Assembly: GCA_027920525.1 (NCBI GenBank)
Contig: CP115858.1
Span: 620,001-684,000 of the forward strand
DNA length: 64,000 bases
Direction: 5' to 3'
From: Chryseobacterium daecheongense
Lineage (GTDB): Bacteria; Bacteroidota; Bacteroidia; Flavobacteriales; Weeksellaceae
This document shows, one piece after another, positions 8,449 through 16,300 of this stretch. The notes under the pieces are model-generated. The model made no database searches, was not told the origin of the DNA, and saw only the letters and a list, made by a program, of their open reading frames with translations. The position numbers and the translations under genes were made by a program. Each line of letters begins with the position of its first letter. Position 1 is the stretch's first letter.

Positions 8449-9096
8449 TTACAATTCTGTAATAACGTAATTTTTAAATTTATTCTTATCGAAAACAAAC
8501 ATGTTAGGATCTAATTCCTGGTTCTCCTTGTATTCTTTTATGGCAATTACTGCAACATCTTTGTTGCTTCCATGCTGTTCAAGTTTCACCATTTGTTTCT
8601 TAGCTGAGTCTACAAACAGATAAACATAACTTAATCCATTAGGCTTAACCGGAGTAAGCTTGATCAGATCAGCACTTACACCATTGACCACTTTCTTTCC
8701 TCCATAAACTACATTGTAATCATTTCTGTAGGTAGAAAGGTAATTGATAGGGGAGAACATAGTACTGCTTCCGTTAGGTTTGGCAATCGTTACTTCCATG
8801 TCGTCAGCATTAATATTGTAGATCTTGCTACCATCGAAAATCTGTTCTGTATCCATGATTTTCAATTTATATTTATCTCCCGATGAGTAATAGATGCCAG
8901 GCTCTGTTTTAGCAACCTTGCCATTTACACCGCTTCCAAAAGAAAATTTAAAATAGGTATTCTTTTTAGAATTATAATTGGACGTGATATCATCCAATAT
9001 CTTTTTAGCTTTTGCATCTATTTTCTGTGCATTGGATAATCCAACAGCTCCTACCACAAATCCTCCTAATATAATTTTCGAAACTATATTTTTCAT
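8449..9096 (-). CDS. lolA: LolA-like outer membrane lipoprotein carrier
   Basis: 215 residues with a signal peptide of about 23 residues (MKNIVSKIILGG...SNAQ). LolA shuttles lipoproteins across the periplasm from LolCDE. The mature part shows the family pattern: an N-terminal KAKKILDDITSNYNSKKN helix, beta strands with GIYYSSGDKYKLKIMDTEQIFDGSKIY split over the hydrophobic cavity, and a VNGVSADLIKLTP segment. It lies 68 bases downstream of ftsK, an arrangement also known in other Gram-negatives. Overall sequence match is to the Bacteroidota 'LolA family protein' group. Confidence 0.88.
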   Translation of the reverse strand: MKNIVSKIILGGFVVGAVGLSNAQKIDAKAKKILDDITSNYNSKKNTYFKFSFGSGVNGKVAKTEPGIYYSSGDKYKLKIMDTEQIFDGSKIYNINADDMEVTIAKPNGSSTMFSPINYLSTYRNDYNVVYGGKKVVNGVSADLIKLTPVKPNGLSYVYLFVDSAKKQMVKLEQHGSNKDVAVIAIKEYKENQELDPNMFVFDKNKFKNYVITEL

Positions 9097-9164
9097 TTTT
9101 TTACTTTAATATTCTTTAGACATTTTTTCCACTTCAAAAGTTAAACATTATGGCATGTTTTCCT

Positions 9165-11678
9165 TTATTTACGCAAATCTTCCAAAAACTGTTCCAAAGA
9201 ATGAAGGTCGCTAATAATAACTTCCCTTGCCTTTGCGCCATTAAAGCCTCCTACAATACCACTAGCCTCCAGCTGGTCCATAATTCTTCCCGCTCTGTTA
9301 TATCCTAATTTAAGTTGTCTCTGAAGCATGGAAGTAGATCCCTGCTGAGTAGAAACAATAATTCTGGCTGCTTCTTCAAACAGTGCATCTTTTTCGTTAG
9401 GATCGAAAGAACCTACTGAACTTGTTGCATCTTCAGAAACGTATTCAGGAAGAAGAAACGCAGAAGCATATCCTTTTTGCTCGCCAATAAATTCTGCAAT
9501 TCTTTCTACTTCAGGCGTATCTACAAAGGCACATTGCAGTCGAAGAATTTCATTTCCATTAAAGTAAAGCATATCCCCCTTACCAATCAGCTGATCAGCA
9601 CCGGTAGAATCAAGAATTGTTCTTGAATCTACACTTGAAATTACCCTGAATGCTGCTCTTGCAGGGAAGTTTGCTTTGATCATCCCTGTAATTACATTTA
9701 CGGAAGGTCTTTGGGTAGCAACAATGAGGTGAATTCCTACTGCTCTTGCCAGCTGTGCCAGTCTTGCTATCGGTAATTCTACTTCTTTACCTGCTGTCAT
9801 AATTAAATCGGCAAATTCGTCAACCACCAGAACGATGTATGGTAAGTAACGGTGTCCGTTTTCAGGATTTAATTTTCTTTCAGCGAATTTTTTATTGTAC
9901 TCTTTTAAATTCTTACAAAATGCATTTTTAAGTAAGTCATATCTGTTATCCATTTCAATACAAAGAGAATTCAGTGTATTGATTACCTTATTGGTATCCG
10001 TTATGATGGCATCATCCGTATCCGGAAGTTTTGCTAAATAATGTCTTTCAATTTTTGAATATAAAGAAAGTTCCACTTTTTTAGGATCAACCATTACGAA
10101 TTTCAGTTCGCTTGGATGTTTTTTGTATAAGAGAGAAGTAAGAATTGCATTAATACCTACTGATTTACCCTGGCCGGTTGCACCTGCCATCAGTAAGTGT
10201 GGCATTTTTGATAAATCTGCCATGAAGATCTCGTTGGAAATGGTTTTTCCAAAAACGACAGGTAGATCCATGTCTGTATTCTGAAATTTGTGCGAAGCGA
10301 TTACAGAGCGCATAGAAACCATGGTAGGATTCTTTCTTGGAACTTCAATTCCAATGGTTCCTTTTCCAGGCATAGGTGCAATGATTCTGATCCCCAGCGC
10401 TGAAAGATTCAGCGCAATATCATCCTGTAGTTTTTTAATGGCGGATACCCTGATTCCTGCTTCAGGAACAATTTCATATAAGGTTACTGTGGGTCCGATG
10501 GTTGCCTTAATTTCAGCAATACCTACATTAAAGTTCTTTAAAAGACCAACAATCTTATTTTTATTCTCTTCTAATTCTTCTTTATTGATGGAAATCTCCT
10601 CATTACCATAATCTTTTAGTAATTCCACCGGAGGCATTTGAAACTTGGCCAGATCTAATTTGTGATCATACAGACCATGTTTTTCTACCAGTTCCTGAGA
10701 TTGCTTTTCTGTGTCATCTAAAACATCAATTACAGGAGCAATTTCAACATTGAACTTAATATTTTCCTGCGATGGAGTAGATGGTGTAAGATCAAAGGCC
10801 TGTTCCGGAGTTGAAACCGGAAGACCTGGTTTGGTATTAAGATTAAGGTTGATCGGCTTAGCATTGTCATCATCTTCAAATGAAGTATGATTAGGAGTAG
10901 TAATGGTTTCCAGGTTTGTAGATACCGGGACCTCAGGAAAACCTTTAGGTACCTTTACCGGTTCCTGTTGTTTCACAGGCTCACTCATATCCGTAACCGA
11001 AATATTAGGATGATTGTCGAGTGCTTCTTCTTCCAGCTCTTCATCAGCCTCAAAGTTTTCGTCAGAACTAGGCATCATGGATTTTACCTTTCCGATCGTA
11101 TTTTCATTAATATTATTAAGTTTTGCTTTGATGGAACTCGGACGTAAGTTAAACTCAAGGATAAAATATAAAGCTATACTTGAGGCCAGTACCAACCAAA
11201 GACCAACAGTTCCTATGATTGCATTAAGCGAATCCATAATCTGGTAGCCATAAACGCCTCCCAAAACACCTTGTCCTTTTGTAACAGCTCCCATGAAAAT
11301 AGGAACCCAGCAGATAAAAAACAACGAATGACCTATTGTTTTCCAAGGTTTGAAAATTTTCTTTTTTAAAATTAAAGTTCCGAAAACAAGGAAAAGGAAT
11401 GCTATAATAAAAGAAGCTACGCCAATACTTTCAAAAATGAAAATATTCCCGAGCCAATCTCCAACTTTACCAAAAATATTAGAGGATTGTATGCTTTTAT
11501 CAAGCATGGTTCCTGCCTGGCTTTGATCTGCCTTCCAGTTCATTAAATATGAAATGAATGAAAATATAAGTACGACAGAAAAAAGTATAAAAGTAAGCCC
11601 GAAAAATATACGGGGTTTCGATAGAATTTTGCCTTTTTCAGACATGTCTTGCTGCTTTGTTTGTGTCTTTTTGTCCAT
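9165..11678 (-). CDS. ftsK: DNA translocase FtsK
   Basis: 837 residues. Septal dsDNA translocase that clears the chromosome terminus during division. Four or five transmembrane helices lie in residues 25-185, then a low-complexity acidic/Pro linker (190-330), the alpha/beta FtsK motor with Walker A GATGQGKS near residue 497 and Walker B VLVVDEFADL near 618, and a C-terminal gamma winged helix (SMLQRQLKLGYNRAGRIMD) that reads KOPS-like sequences. The RecA-fold motif RAVGIHLIVATQRPSVNVIT is intact. A TAAATTTG -7 like box lies at 11700-11693. Complete and ordinary for the family. Confidence 0.95.
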   Translation of the reverse strand: MDKKTQTKQQDMSEKGKILSKPRIFFGLTFILFSVVLIFSFISYLMNWKADQSQAGTMLDKSIQSSNIFGKVGDWLGNIFIFESIGVASFIIAFLFLVFGTLILKKKIFKPWKTIGHSLFFICWVPIFMGAVTKGQGVLGGVYGYQIMDSLNAIIGTVGLWLVLASSIALYFILEFNLRPSSIKAKLNNINENTIGKVKSMMPSSDENFEADEELEEEALDNHPNISVTDMSEPVKQQEPVKVPKGFPEVPVSTNLETITTPNHTSFEDDDNAKPINLNLNTKPGLPVSTPEQAFDLTPSTPSQENIKFNVEIAPVIDVLDDTEKQSQELVEKHGLYDHKLDLAKFQMPPVELLKDYGNEEISINKEELEENKNKIVGLLKNFNVGIAEIKATIGPTVTLYEIVPEAGIRVSAIKKLQDDIALNLSALGIRIIAPMPGKGTIGIEVPRKNPTMVSMRSVIASHKFQNTDMDLPVVFGKTISNEIFMADLSKMPHLLMAGATGQGKSVGINAILTSLLYKKHPSELKFVMVDPKKVELSLYSKIERHYLAKLPDTDDAIITDTNKVINTLNSLCIEMDNRYDLLKNAFCKNLKEYNKKFAERKLNPENGHRYLPYIVLVVDEFADLIMTAGKEVELPIARLAQLARAVGIHLIVATQRPSVNVITGMIKANFPARAAFRVISSVDSRTILDSTGADQLIGKGDMLYFNGNEILRLQCAFVDTPEVERIAEFIGEQKGYASAFLLPEYVSEDATSSVGSFDPNEKDALFEEAARIIVSTQQGSTSMLQRQLKLGYNRAGRIMDQLEASGIVGGFNGAKAREVIISDLHSLEQFLEDLRK

Positions 11679-12312
11679 AATATCAGTGTGGGCAAATTTA
11701 GTGTTTTTTCAATATTAAAATAATCTTTTTTTATTCAAAAGCATTTTACAATAACTCTATGATCCTTTTCAGGCATCAGAAAATCCTGATTATTGAAATT
11801 GATTCTAAATAATATCAAATGAAATTAAAAACTCATATAAAAATGAATAATTTTCTATTGACAAAATTTTATCATTATGAAATTATTAATTGAAAAAAAA
11901 GAATCATTATCAAATATATTAACAATCATTCGGTTATTCTGTGGTTAAATTGTATTTAAAAAGTATATTTTTATGAAAATAATTTATAAATTTACACTAA
12001 GGTAATATTAAGAAGCATTAATTATTTTGTTGATATTATTTACAGACATTACTTATTGTTTAAATATTCCACAATTTTTGTCTAATTTAAAAACACACAT
12101 ATAAATGAAAACAAAAAATACTTCCCAACATAAAAGTATTATTTCAATACTACTATCTTCTTTATGATCTTGTTATTAATTCTGGATTATTGACCACATT
12201 ACTTACCATGAGTATTTTGGCTGATTTCTAGTTTCACCATTGCCGATTATTTTTTTTGAGATAGTCGGGTCATATCAATGAATATACTTACAAACAATTA
12301 AAAGAAACATCA
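11679..12312. other. AT-rich intergenic region between ftsK and surface-protein gene
   Basis: 634 bases, very AT-rich, separating divergent genes. The left edge holds a -7 like box for ftsK (minus strand 11700-11693). A 20-codon reading frame at 12105-12167, MKTKNTSQHKSIISILLSSL, resembles the start of an exported protein cut short by a stop. It could be a decayed gene start, a leader or chance. No other gene, repeat or strong hairpin is evident. Confidence 0.5.
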
Positions 12313-14004
12313 ATGAGAAAGCAATTATTATTTACAGCAATGATATTCAATTCATTATTGTGGTCTCAATCTCCCGGAGGCGTTTCTGCTAACCTTCAAA
12401 TATGGGTAAAAGCAGATGCCGGAACGAATACAACAGTAGACAATACGCAGGTTGCTATATGGAATAATCAAAGATCAGGCGGAATTAATGGTATTGCCAA
12501 CCAGGGGATGCCGGGTTATTATGCGGACCCAGGTGTAAGTGCAAGACCAGTCTACAGGACAGCAACCTCTATTCCTAATTTTAATTTTAATCCTGCAATT
12601 GAAATTACGAGTACCAATCAATATAGATCGGGATATAAATTTCCGGGAGGATTTCCAGATAACACCACCAATGCACTGACCTCCTATACATTTCTTACAA
12701 GAACCGCTTCTGCCACCTATAGATCGGTATTTGTAATGAATGGTGTAACAAGAAATTCCAATGTATCTCCAATAGCAGGAGTGTGGCAATCTCCATTTTT
12801 CGGGACCCGCACCAATCGTCCAGAATTTTATAATGAAAAAGAATCCGGGGATGTGTTTTTTGGAACAAATACTATAAATACTGTTAATACACAGTTTCCA
12901 AGTATACAATCATTTTATAATGAGTTGTCCGGAGGAAACATGAATTATTTTTTTGATAATAATGCGCTTGCTTTTGGCAATCCTTCCAATAATGTATCTT
13001 CTACAAGCAACTATCCGGGAATGGTTCTTTTGATGGATAATGACGGGGGATCTGGTAGCAGTTCATTGGAAGGAGATAGGATTGGAGAATTTATTTTATA
13101 TTCTGGTACACAGACAGCTGTAGAAAGGCAAAGTGTAAATTCTTATTTAGCTGTTAAATATGGAATTACTTTGCAGCAACCACTCAATTACATTGCCTCC
13201 GACAAGACTACTGTTACCTGGAATTCTGGACTGAATACCAGTTTCAATAACAACATTTTTGGGATGGCAAAAGATGACGATACAGCATTAAACCAAGTGG
13301 TTACAAATAGCGTTAATCAAAACAATAATAGCATGCTAATCGTATCAACCACGAATGATTTTGTTTCGGCAAACAATGCTGCAGGTAGAACAAGTTTTTC
13401 GCAAGACAAAACCTTTCTTATAATGGGAGATAATAATAATCAATCCTTAACCTTACTCAATTATGGTATAGCTCCGGGAAAGATTATTCAGAGGACGTGG
13501 TTAGCACAAAAAACGAATGACACGGGTTCTTCCTGGCTGCAAGCTGACCTTACTAATTATACCAGTATTGTGGCTACAGATAAATTATACATGATAGTAG
13601 CTGATAATAGTGGACTTTCACAGAATGTACAATTTATTCCGGCAACAAGTTTTACAGGAGGGAAAGCTGTATTTAATTATTCGTTTCCTGCTAATAAATA
13701 TTTTACCTTCGGAACCAATATTCAAACGTATTGTACTAAAGATCCGATTACAGGGACACCAAATAGTATGACAAAATTTGGTATTACAGGGCTTCGTGAA
13801 ATCCTGCCCAACTGGCCAACCAATATTCCTAATGGTTTTATAGCATTAGAATCAAAAGATAAAGGTTTTGTTATTACCAGAACAACTTCCGCAAATATTG
13901 CTGTTCCGGTAGAAGGGATGCTGATTTTCGATACTACAGATAATTGCTTTAAACTGTATAACGGTACTTCATGGAACTGTATTATCCGGTCTTGTAATGA
14001 CTAG
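12313..14004 (+). CDS. Secreted surface protein with LamG-like region and C-terminal NGTSW module
   Basis: 563 residues with a signal peptide (MRKQLLFTAMIFNSLLWSQ). Residues 20-300 resemble the Bacteroidota LamG/concanavalin-like architecture beginning NLQIWVKADAGT and ending with IGEFILYSG...AERQSVNSYLAVKYGITL-type sequence. A second region (about 300-465) carries Asn/Thr-rich beta-strand sequence. The C-terminus (about 495-557) holds GFIALESKDKGFVIT and GMLIFDTTDNCFKLYNGTSW, a module found twice more in the next gene. No sorting domain is visible. Probably a cell-surface or adhesin-like protein; function unknown. It forms an operon with the gene 44 bases downstream. Confidence 0.8.
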   Translation: MRKQLLFTAMIFNSLLWSQSPGGVSANLQIWVKADAGTNTTVDNTQVAIWNNQRSGGINGIANQGMPGYYADPGVSARPVYRTATSIPNFNFNPAIEITSTNQYRSGYKFPGGFPDNTTNALTSYTFLTRTASATYRSVFVMNGVTRNSNVSPIAGVWQSPFFGTRTNRPEFYNEKESGDVFFGTNTINTVNTQFPSIQSFYNELSGGNMNYFFDNNALAFGNPSNNVSSTSNYPGMVLLMDNDGGSGSSSLEGDRIGEFILYSGTQTAVERQSVNSYLAVKYGITLQQPLNYIASDKTTVTWNSGLNTSFNNNIFGMAKDDDTALNQVVTNSVNQNNNSMLIVSTTNDFVSANNAAGRTSFSQDKTFLIMGDNNNQSLTLLNYGIAPGKIIQRTWLAQKTNDTGSSWLQADLTNYTSIVATDKLYMIVADNSGLSQNVQFIPATSFTGGKAVFNYSFPANKYFTFGTNIQTYCTKDPITGTPNSMTKFGITGLREILPNWPTNIPNGFIALESKDKGFVITRTTSANIAVPVEGMLIFDTTDNCFKLYNGTSWNCIIRSCND

Positions 14005-14048
14005 CCCTAAACAGATGGCTTAAATTTTAAAATTATAAAATAGAAAAC

Positions 14049-14549
14049 ATGAAAAATATATTAGCTATATTAGGATTGCTTGGAATTGGTTTTATCCACG
14101 CCCAAATAGCGATCGGTAAGCAAACAGTAGACGGAGATGGTATTCTTGATTTCGCTTCAGGTACAACCAATGGAATCTTACTTCCTATTGTAGAAACTCT
14201 CCCAGGTAACGCTGTTGCTGGAACTCTTTTAATGGATAAGAATGATAAGGTCTTAAAAATGAATACCGGCTCCGGCTGGGTGAATATGAGTGATCCCGGG
14301 TCCACTACAAATGTTATATTTAATACGAGTGCCGAAACAGCGGGAAATAACAGGGTGATTATAGGCTCTTCTACTACAAGTGCTCCCGGAGTTCTTGTTT
14401 TGGAATCTGCCAATAAAGCATTGATTTTACCCAAGGTGGCTAATCCTCATCTTAATGTGAGAACCCCGTATCCGGGGATGATATGTTATGATACCGTCAG
14501 TAAGACAATAGCTCTGTTTGATGGTTTGAAATGGAATTACTGGAAATGA
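14049..14549 (+). CDS. Secreted protein with two repeats of the surface module
   Basis: 166 residues with a signal peptide (MKNILAILGLLGIGFIHAQ). The mature part is two degenerate copies of one module: ILDFASGTTNGILLPIVE...GTLLMDKNDKVLKMNTGSGW and VLVLESANKALILPKVA...GMICYDTVSKTIALFDGLKW. The same pattern closes the preceding protein. Modules of the kind G-(I/L)-L-h-D-x(n)-h-x-h-(N/D)-G-x-x-W recur in Bacteroidota surface proteins and resemble tail-fibre ends. Function is unknown; association with the upstream product is inferred from shared modules and operon position. Confidence 0.78.
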   Translation: MKNILAILGLLGIGFIHAQIAIGKQTVDGDGILDFASGTTNGILLPIVETLPGNAVAGTLLMDKNDKVLKMNTGSGWVNMSDPGSTTNVIFNTSAETAGNNRVIIGSSTTSAPGVLVLESANKALILPKVANPHLNVRTPYPGMICYDTVSKTIALFDGLKWNYWK

Positions 14550-14594
14550 TCAGATTCAATTCATAGGAAGAGTAGACTCTACTTTATTTATAAA

Positions 14595-14626
14595 AGTGCC
14601 CATTATATCCATGTGGGCATTTTTTA
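14595..14626 (+). terminator. Terminator after the surface-protein operon
   Basis: TGCCCA (14597-14602) pairs with TGGGCA (14614-14619), with additional flanking A-T pairs, followed by a T-run at 14620-14625. Confidence 0.7.
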
Positions 14627-14748
14627 TGTTTTTTCCAATCCTGGAAAATATTTAATAAGACTTTCCAAATTGGTTTTAGAAAAATAGTAGATCTACACAG
14701 TTTGATATTCGGCATTAATTTGAAATGTCTGTGGCTTGTACTTTCTTT

Positions 14749-14764
14749 TTTGAACTAGTTCAAA
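14749..14764. promoter_or_regulatory. 16-bp perfect palindrome upstream of isochorismatase gene
   Basis: TTTGAACTAGTTCAAA is a perfect inverted repeat 49 bases before the start codon. A TAATTTTG -7 like box lies at 14786-14793. The spacing places the palindrome near -35 to -50, suitable for an activator or repressor dimer. No cognate regulator is identified. Confidence 0.5.
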
Positions 14765-14812
14765 TGCTATTGATGATACCTCCTGTAATTTTGTACCATC
14801 AATTTATAATAA

Positions 14813-15460
14813 ATGAAAAACATATTCAAAAAGATGCTGACGATATGTATAGTATTCGTTACACTTTCGTCTGCAAAAGCACAACAAAATAACATGACAA
14901 TGGAAAACACCGCATTATTAATCATCGATGTACAAAACGATTATTTTCCCGGAGGAAAAATGGTTTTAGAAGGGGCAGAAACTGCAGGTAAAAATACCAG
15001 TAAGGTGTTGGAATATTTTAGGAAAAATAATCTGCCAGTCATTCATATTAAACATATAGCAACCAATGAAGGAGCTGATTTTTTCCTTCCGGATACAAAG
15101 GGTGCTGAAATTCATAACCTGGTTTTACCAAAAGGGAATGAGAAAGTAATCATCAAACATTTTCCAAATAGCTTCAGAGAAACAGAACTTCTTGCCTATT
15201 TAAAAGAGCATAATATTAAAAATTTAATTATCACCGGAATGATGACCGATGTATGTGTGGAATCTACTACAAGAGCAGCTTTTGATCTGGGTTTTAATAA
15301 TACGATTGTGAGGGATGCAACGGCAACAAAGAACAGGGAGCTGGATGGAGAAATTATAAAAGCAGCAGATATTCAGAAATCTTTTTTGGCGGGTATTTCT
15401 GCACTAGGAAATTTATACAGCAGAATCATAAGTACAGAGGATTTGCTGGAAAGTAAATAA
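14813..15460 (+). CDS. Exported isochorismatase-family cysteine hydrolase
   Basis: 215 residues. The isochorismatase fold covers residues 33-200 with the catalytic triad Asp39 (LLIIDVQND), Lys115 (VIIKHFPNS) and Cys148 (TGMMTDVCVESTTRAA). Family members hydrolyse isochorismate, nicotinamide or other amides. This one has an N-terminal signal peptide (about 1-24, ending AKAQQ), so it should act outside the cytoplasm, which is unusual because most relatives are cytosolic. The internal Met28/Met30 (MTMENTALLIIDV) could be an alternative cytosolic start. A Crp/Fnr regulator follows 62 bases downstream. Substrate cannot be told. Confidence 0.88.
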   Translation: MKNIFKKMLTICIVFVTLSSAKAQQNNMTMENTALLIIDVQNDYFPGGKMVLEGAETAGKNTSKVLEYFRKNNLPVIHIKHIATNEGADFFLPDTKGAEIHNLVLPKGNEKVIIKHFPNSFRETELLAYLKEHNIKNLIITGMMTDVCVESTTRAAFDLGFNNTIVRDATATKNRELDGEIIKAADIQKSFLAGISALGNLYSRIISTEDLLESK

Positions 15461-15476
15461 GATTAGTTTAAAATAA

Positions 15477-15510
15477 GGATACCGGTCATAATATCGGTAT
15501 CTTTATGTTT
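15477..15510 (+). terminator. Weak terminator between hydrolase and Crp/Fnr genes
   Basis: GATACCG and CGGTATC form a 7-bp stem around TCATAATAT, followed by T-rich sequence. The tail is imperfect, so read-through into the regulator gene is possible. Confidence 0.5.
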
Positions 15511-15522
15511 TAATTTTATACG

Positions 15523-16104
15523 ATGTCTGACCTACTTTATCATTACATCAAACAATATGTCGATTTTTCTGAGGATGAATTTAAAAGATTTTCCGAATCT
15601 TTTAATAAAGTTCAATTTCAGAAAAATGATTTTGCACTGAAAGAGGGAAATTACTGTCTTTTTGAAGGGTTTGTTACAAGCGGCTGTTTTAAAGTGTACT
15701 ATCTCAACGAAAAAGGGGTGGAGCAAACATTGTATTTTGCAGTGGAAGGATGGTGGATTACGGATATAGATAGTATGATCAATCGTGTTCCCAGTATCTT
15801 AAATATTCAAGCGTTGGAAAATAGTGAAGTTCTTATGGTTTTAAAAGAAAATAAAGAACATCTTTACAAAACCATTCCCTGGGTAGAGAAGCTTTTCAGA
15901 ATCATGAATCAAAGGTCTTCCGTGGCACTACAGAGAAGGATTCTTTCTTTGACCGGTAAGACGGCAGATCAGCGATATGTTGAATTTCTTGAAAAATATC
16001 CTGGTCTCGAACAGAAAATTACACAGCAACAGGTCGCATCATATCTTGGTATCACCCATGAATTTTTAAGTAAAATAAGGAAAAAAATAAACCTCCAAAA
16101 ATAG
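15523..16104 (+). CDS. Crp/Fnr-family transcriptional regulator
   Basis: 193 residues. An N-terminal cyclic-nucleotide-binding-like beta barrel (about 15-115) lacks a clear cAMP-binding RxS motif. A C-terminal helix-turn-helix contains ITQQQVASYLGITHEFLSKIRKKI (recognition helix from about 172). This is the common Bacteroidota Crp-like type often beside a gene it controls, here the exported isochorismatase-like hydrolase. No Fe-S cysteine cluster of the Fnr type is present. The ligand is unknown. Confidence 0.87.
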   Translation: MSDLLYHYIKQYVDFSEDEFKRFSESFNKVQFQKNDFALKEGNYCLFEGFVTSGCFKVYYLNEKGVEQTLYFAVEGWWITDIDSMINRVPSILNIQALENSEVLMVLKENKEHLYKTIPWVEKLFRIMNQRSSVALQRRILSLTGKTADQRYVEFLEKYPGLEQKITQQQVASYLGITHEFLSKIRKKINLQK

Positions 16105-16272
16105 ACAGACTCAATGACCTGTATAGCTTTTTTTCATTCTTATAATCGTAGTTTTTAGTTTTGAATTTTCTTTAATGTTTTGTGGCTTATTAAGAATAAT
16201 TCAAAATAAGTAATATAGGCTTTAAAATGATAAAAAACATCTTTTTTTATCGACCTTTTACTTAATCATGCT

Positions 16273-16280
16273 TATTTTTG
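16273..16280 (+). promoter_or_regulatory. -7 element upstream of ccsBA
   Basis: TATTTTTG matches TAnnTTTG 20 bases before the start codon. No TTG is evident at the matching upstream distance. Confidence 0.35.
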
Positions 16281-16300
16281 CATGTCAAGTAAAATAAATC

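Noticed and set aside
12105..12167. 20-codon frame MKTKNTSQHKSIISILLSSL as a real gene
   Set aside because: It resembles a signal-peptide start but ends abruptly, with no support from promoter, His-like codon runs or terminator.
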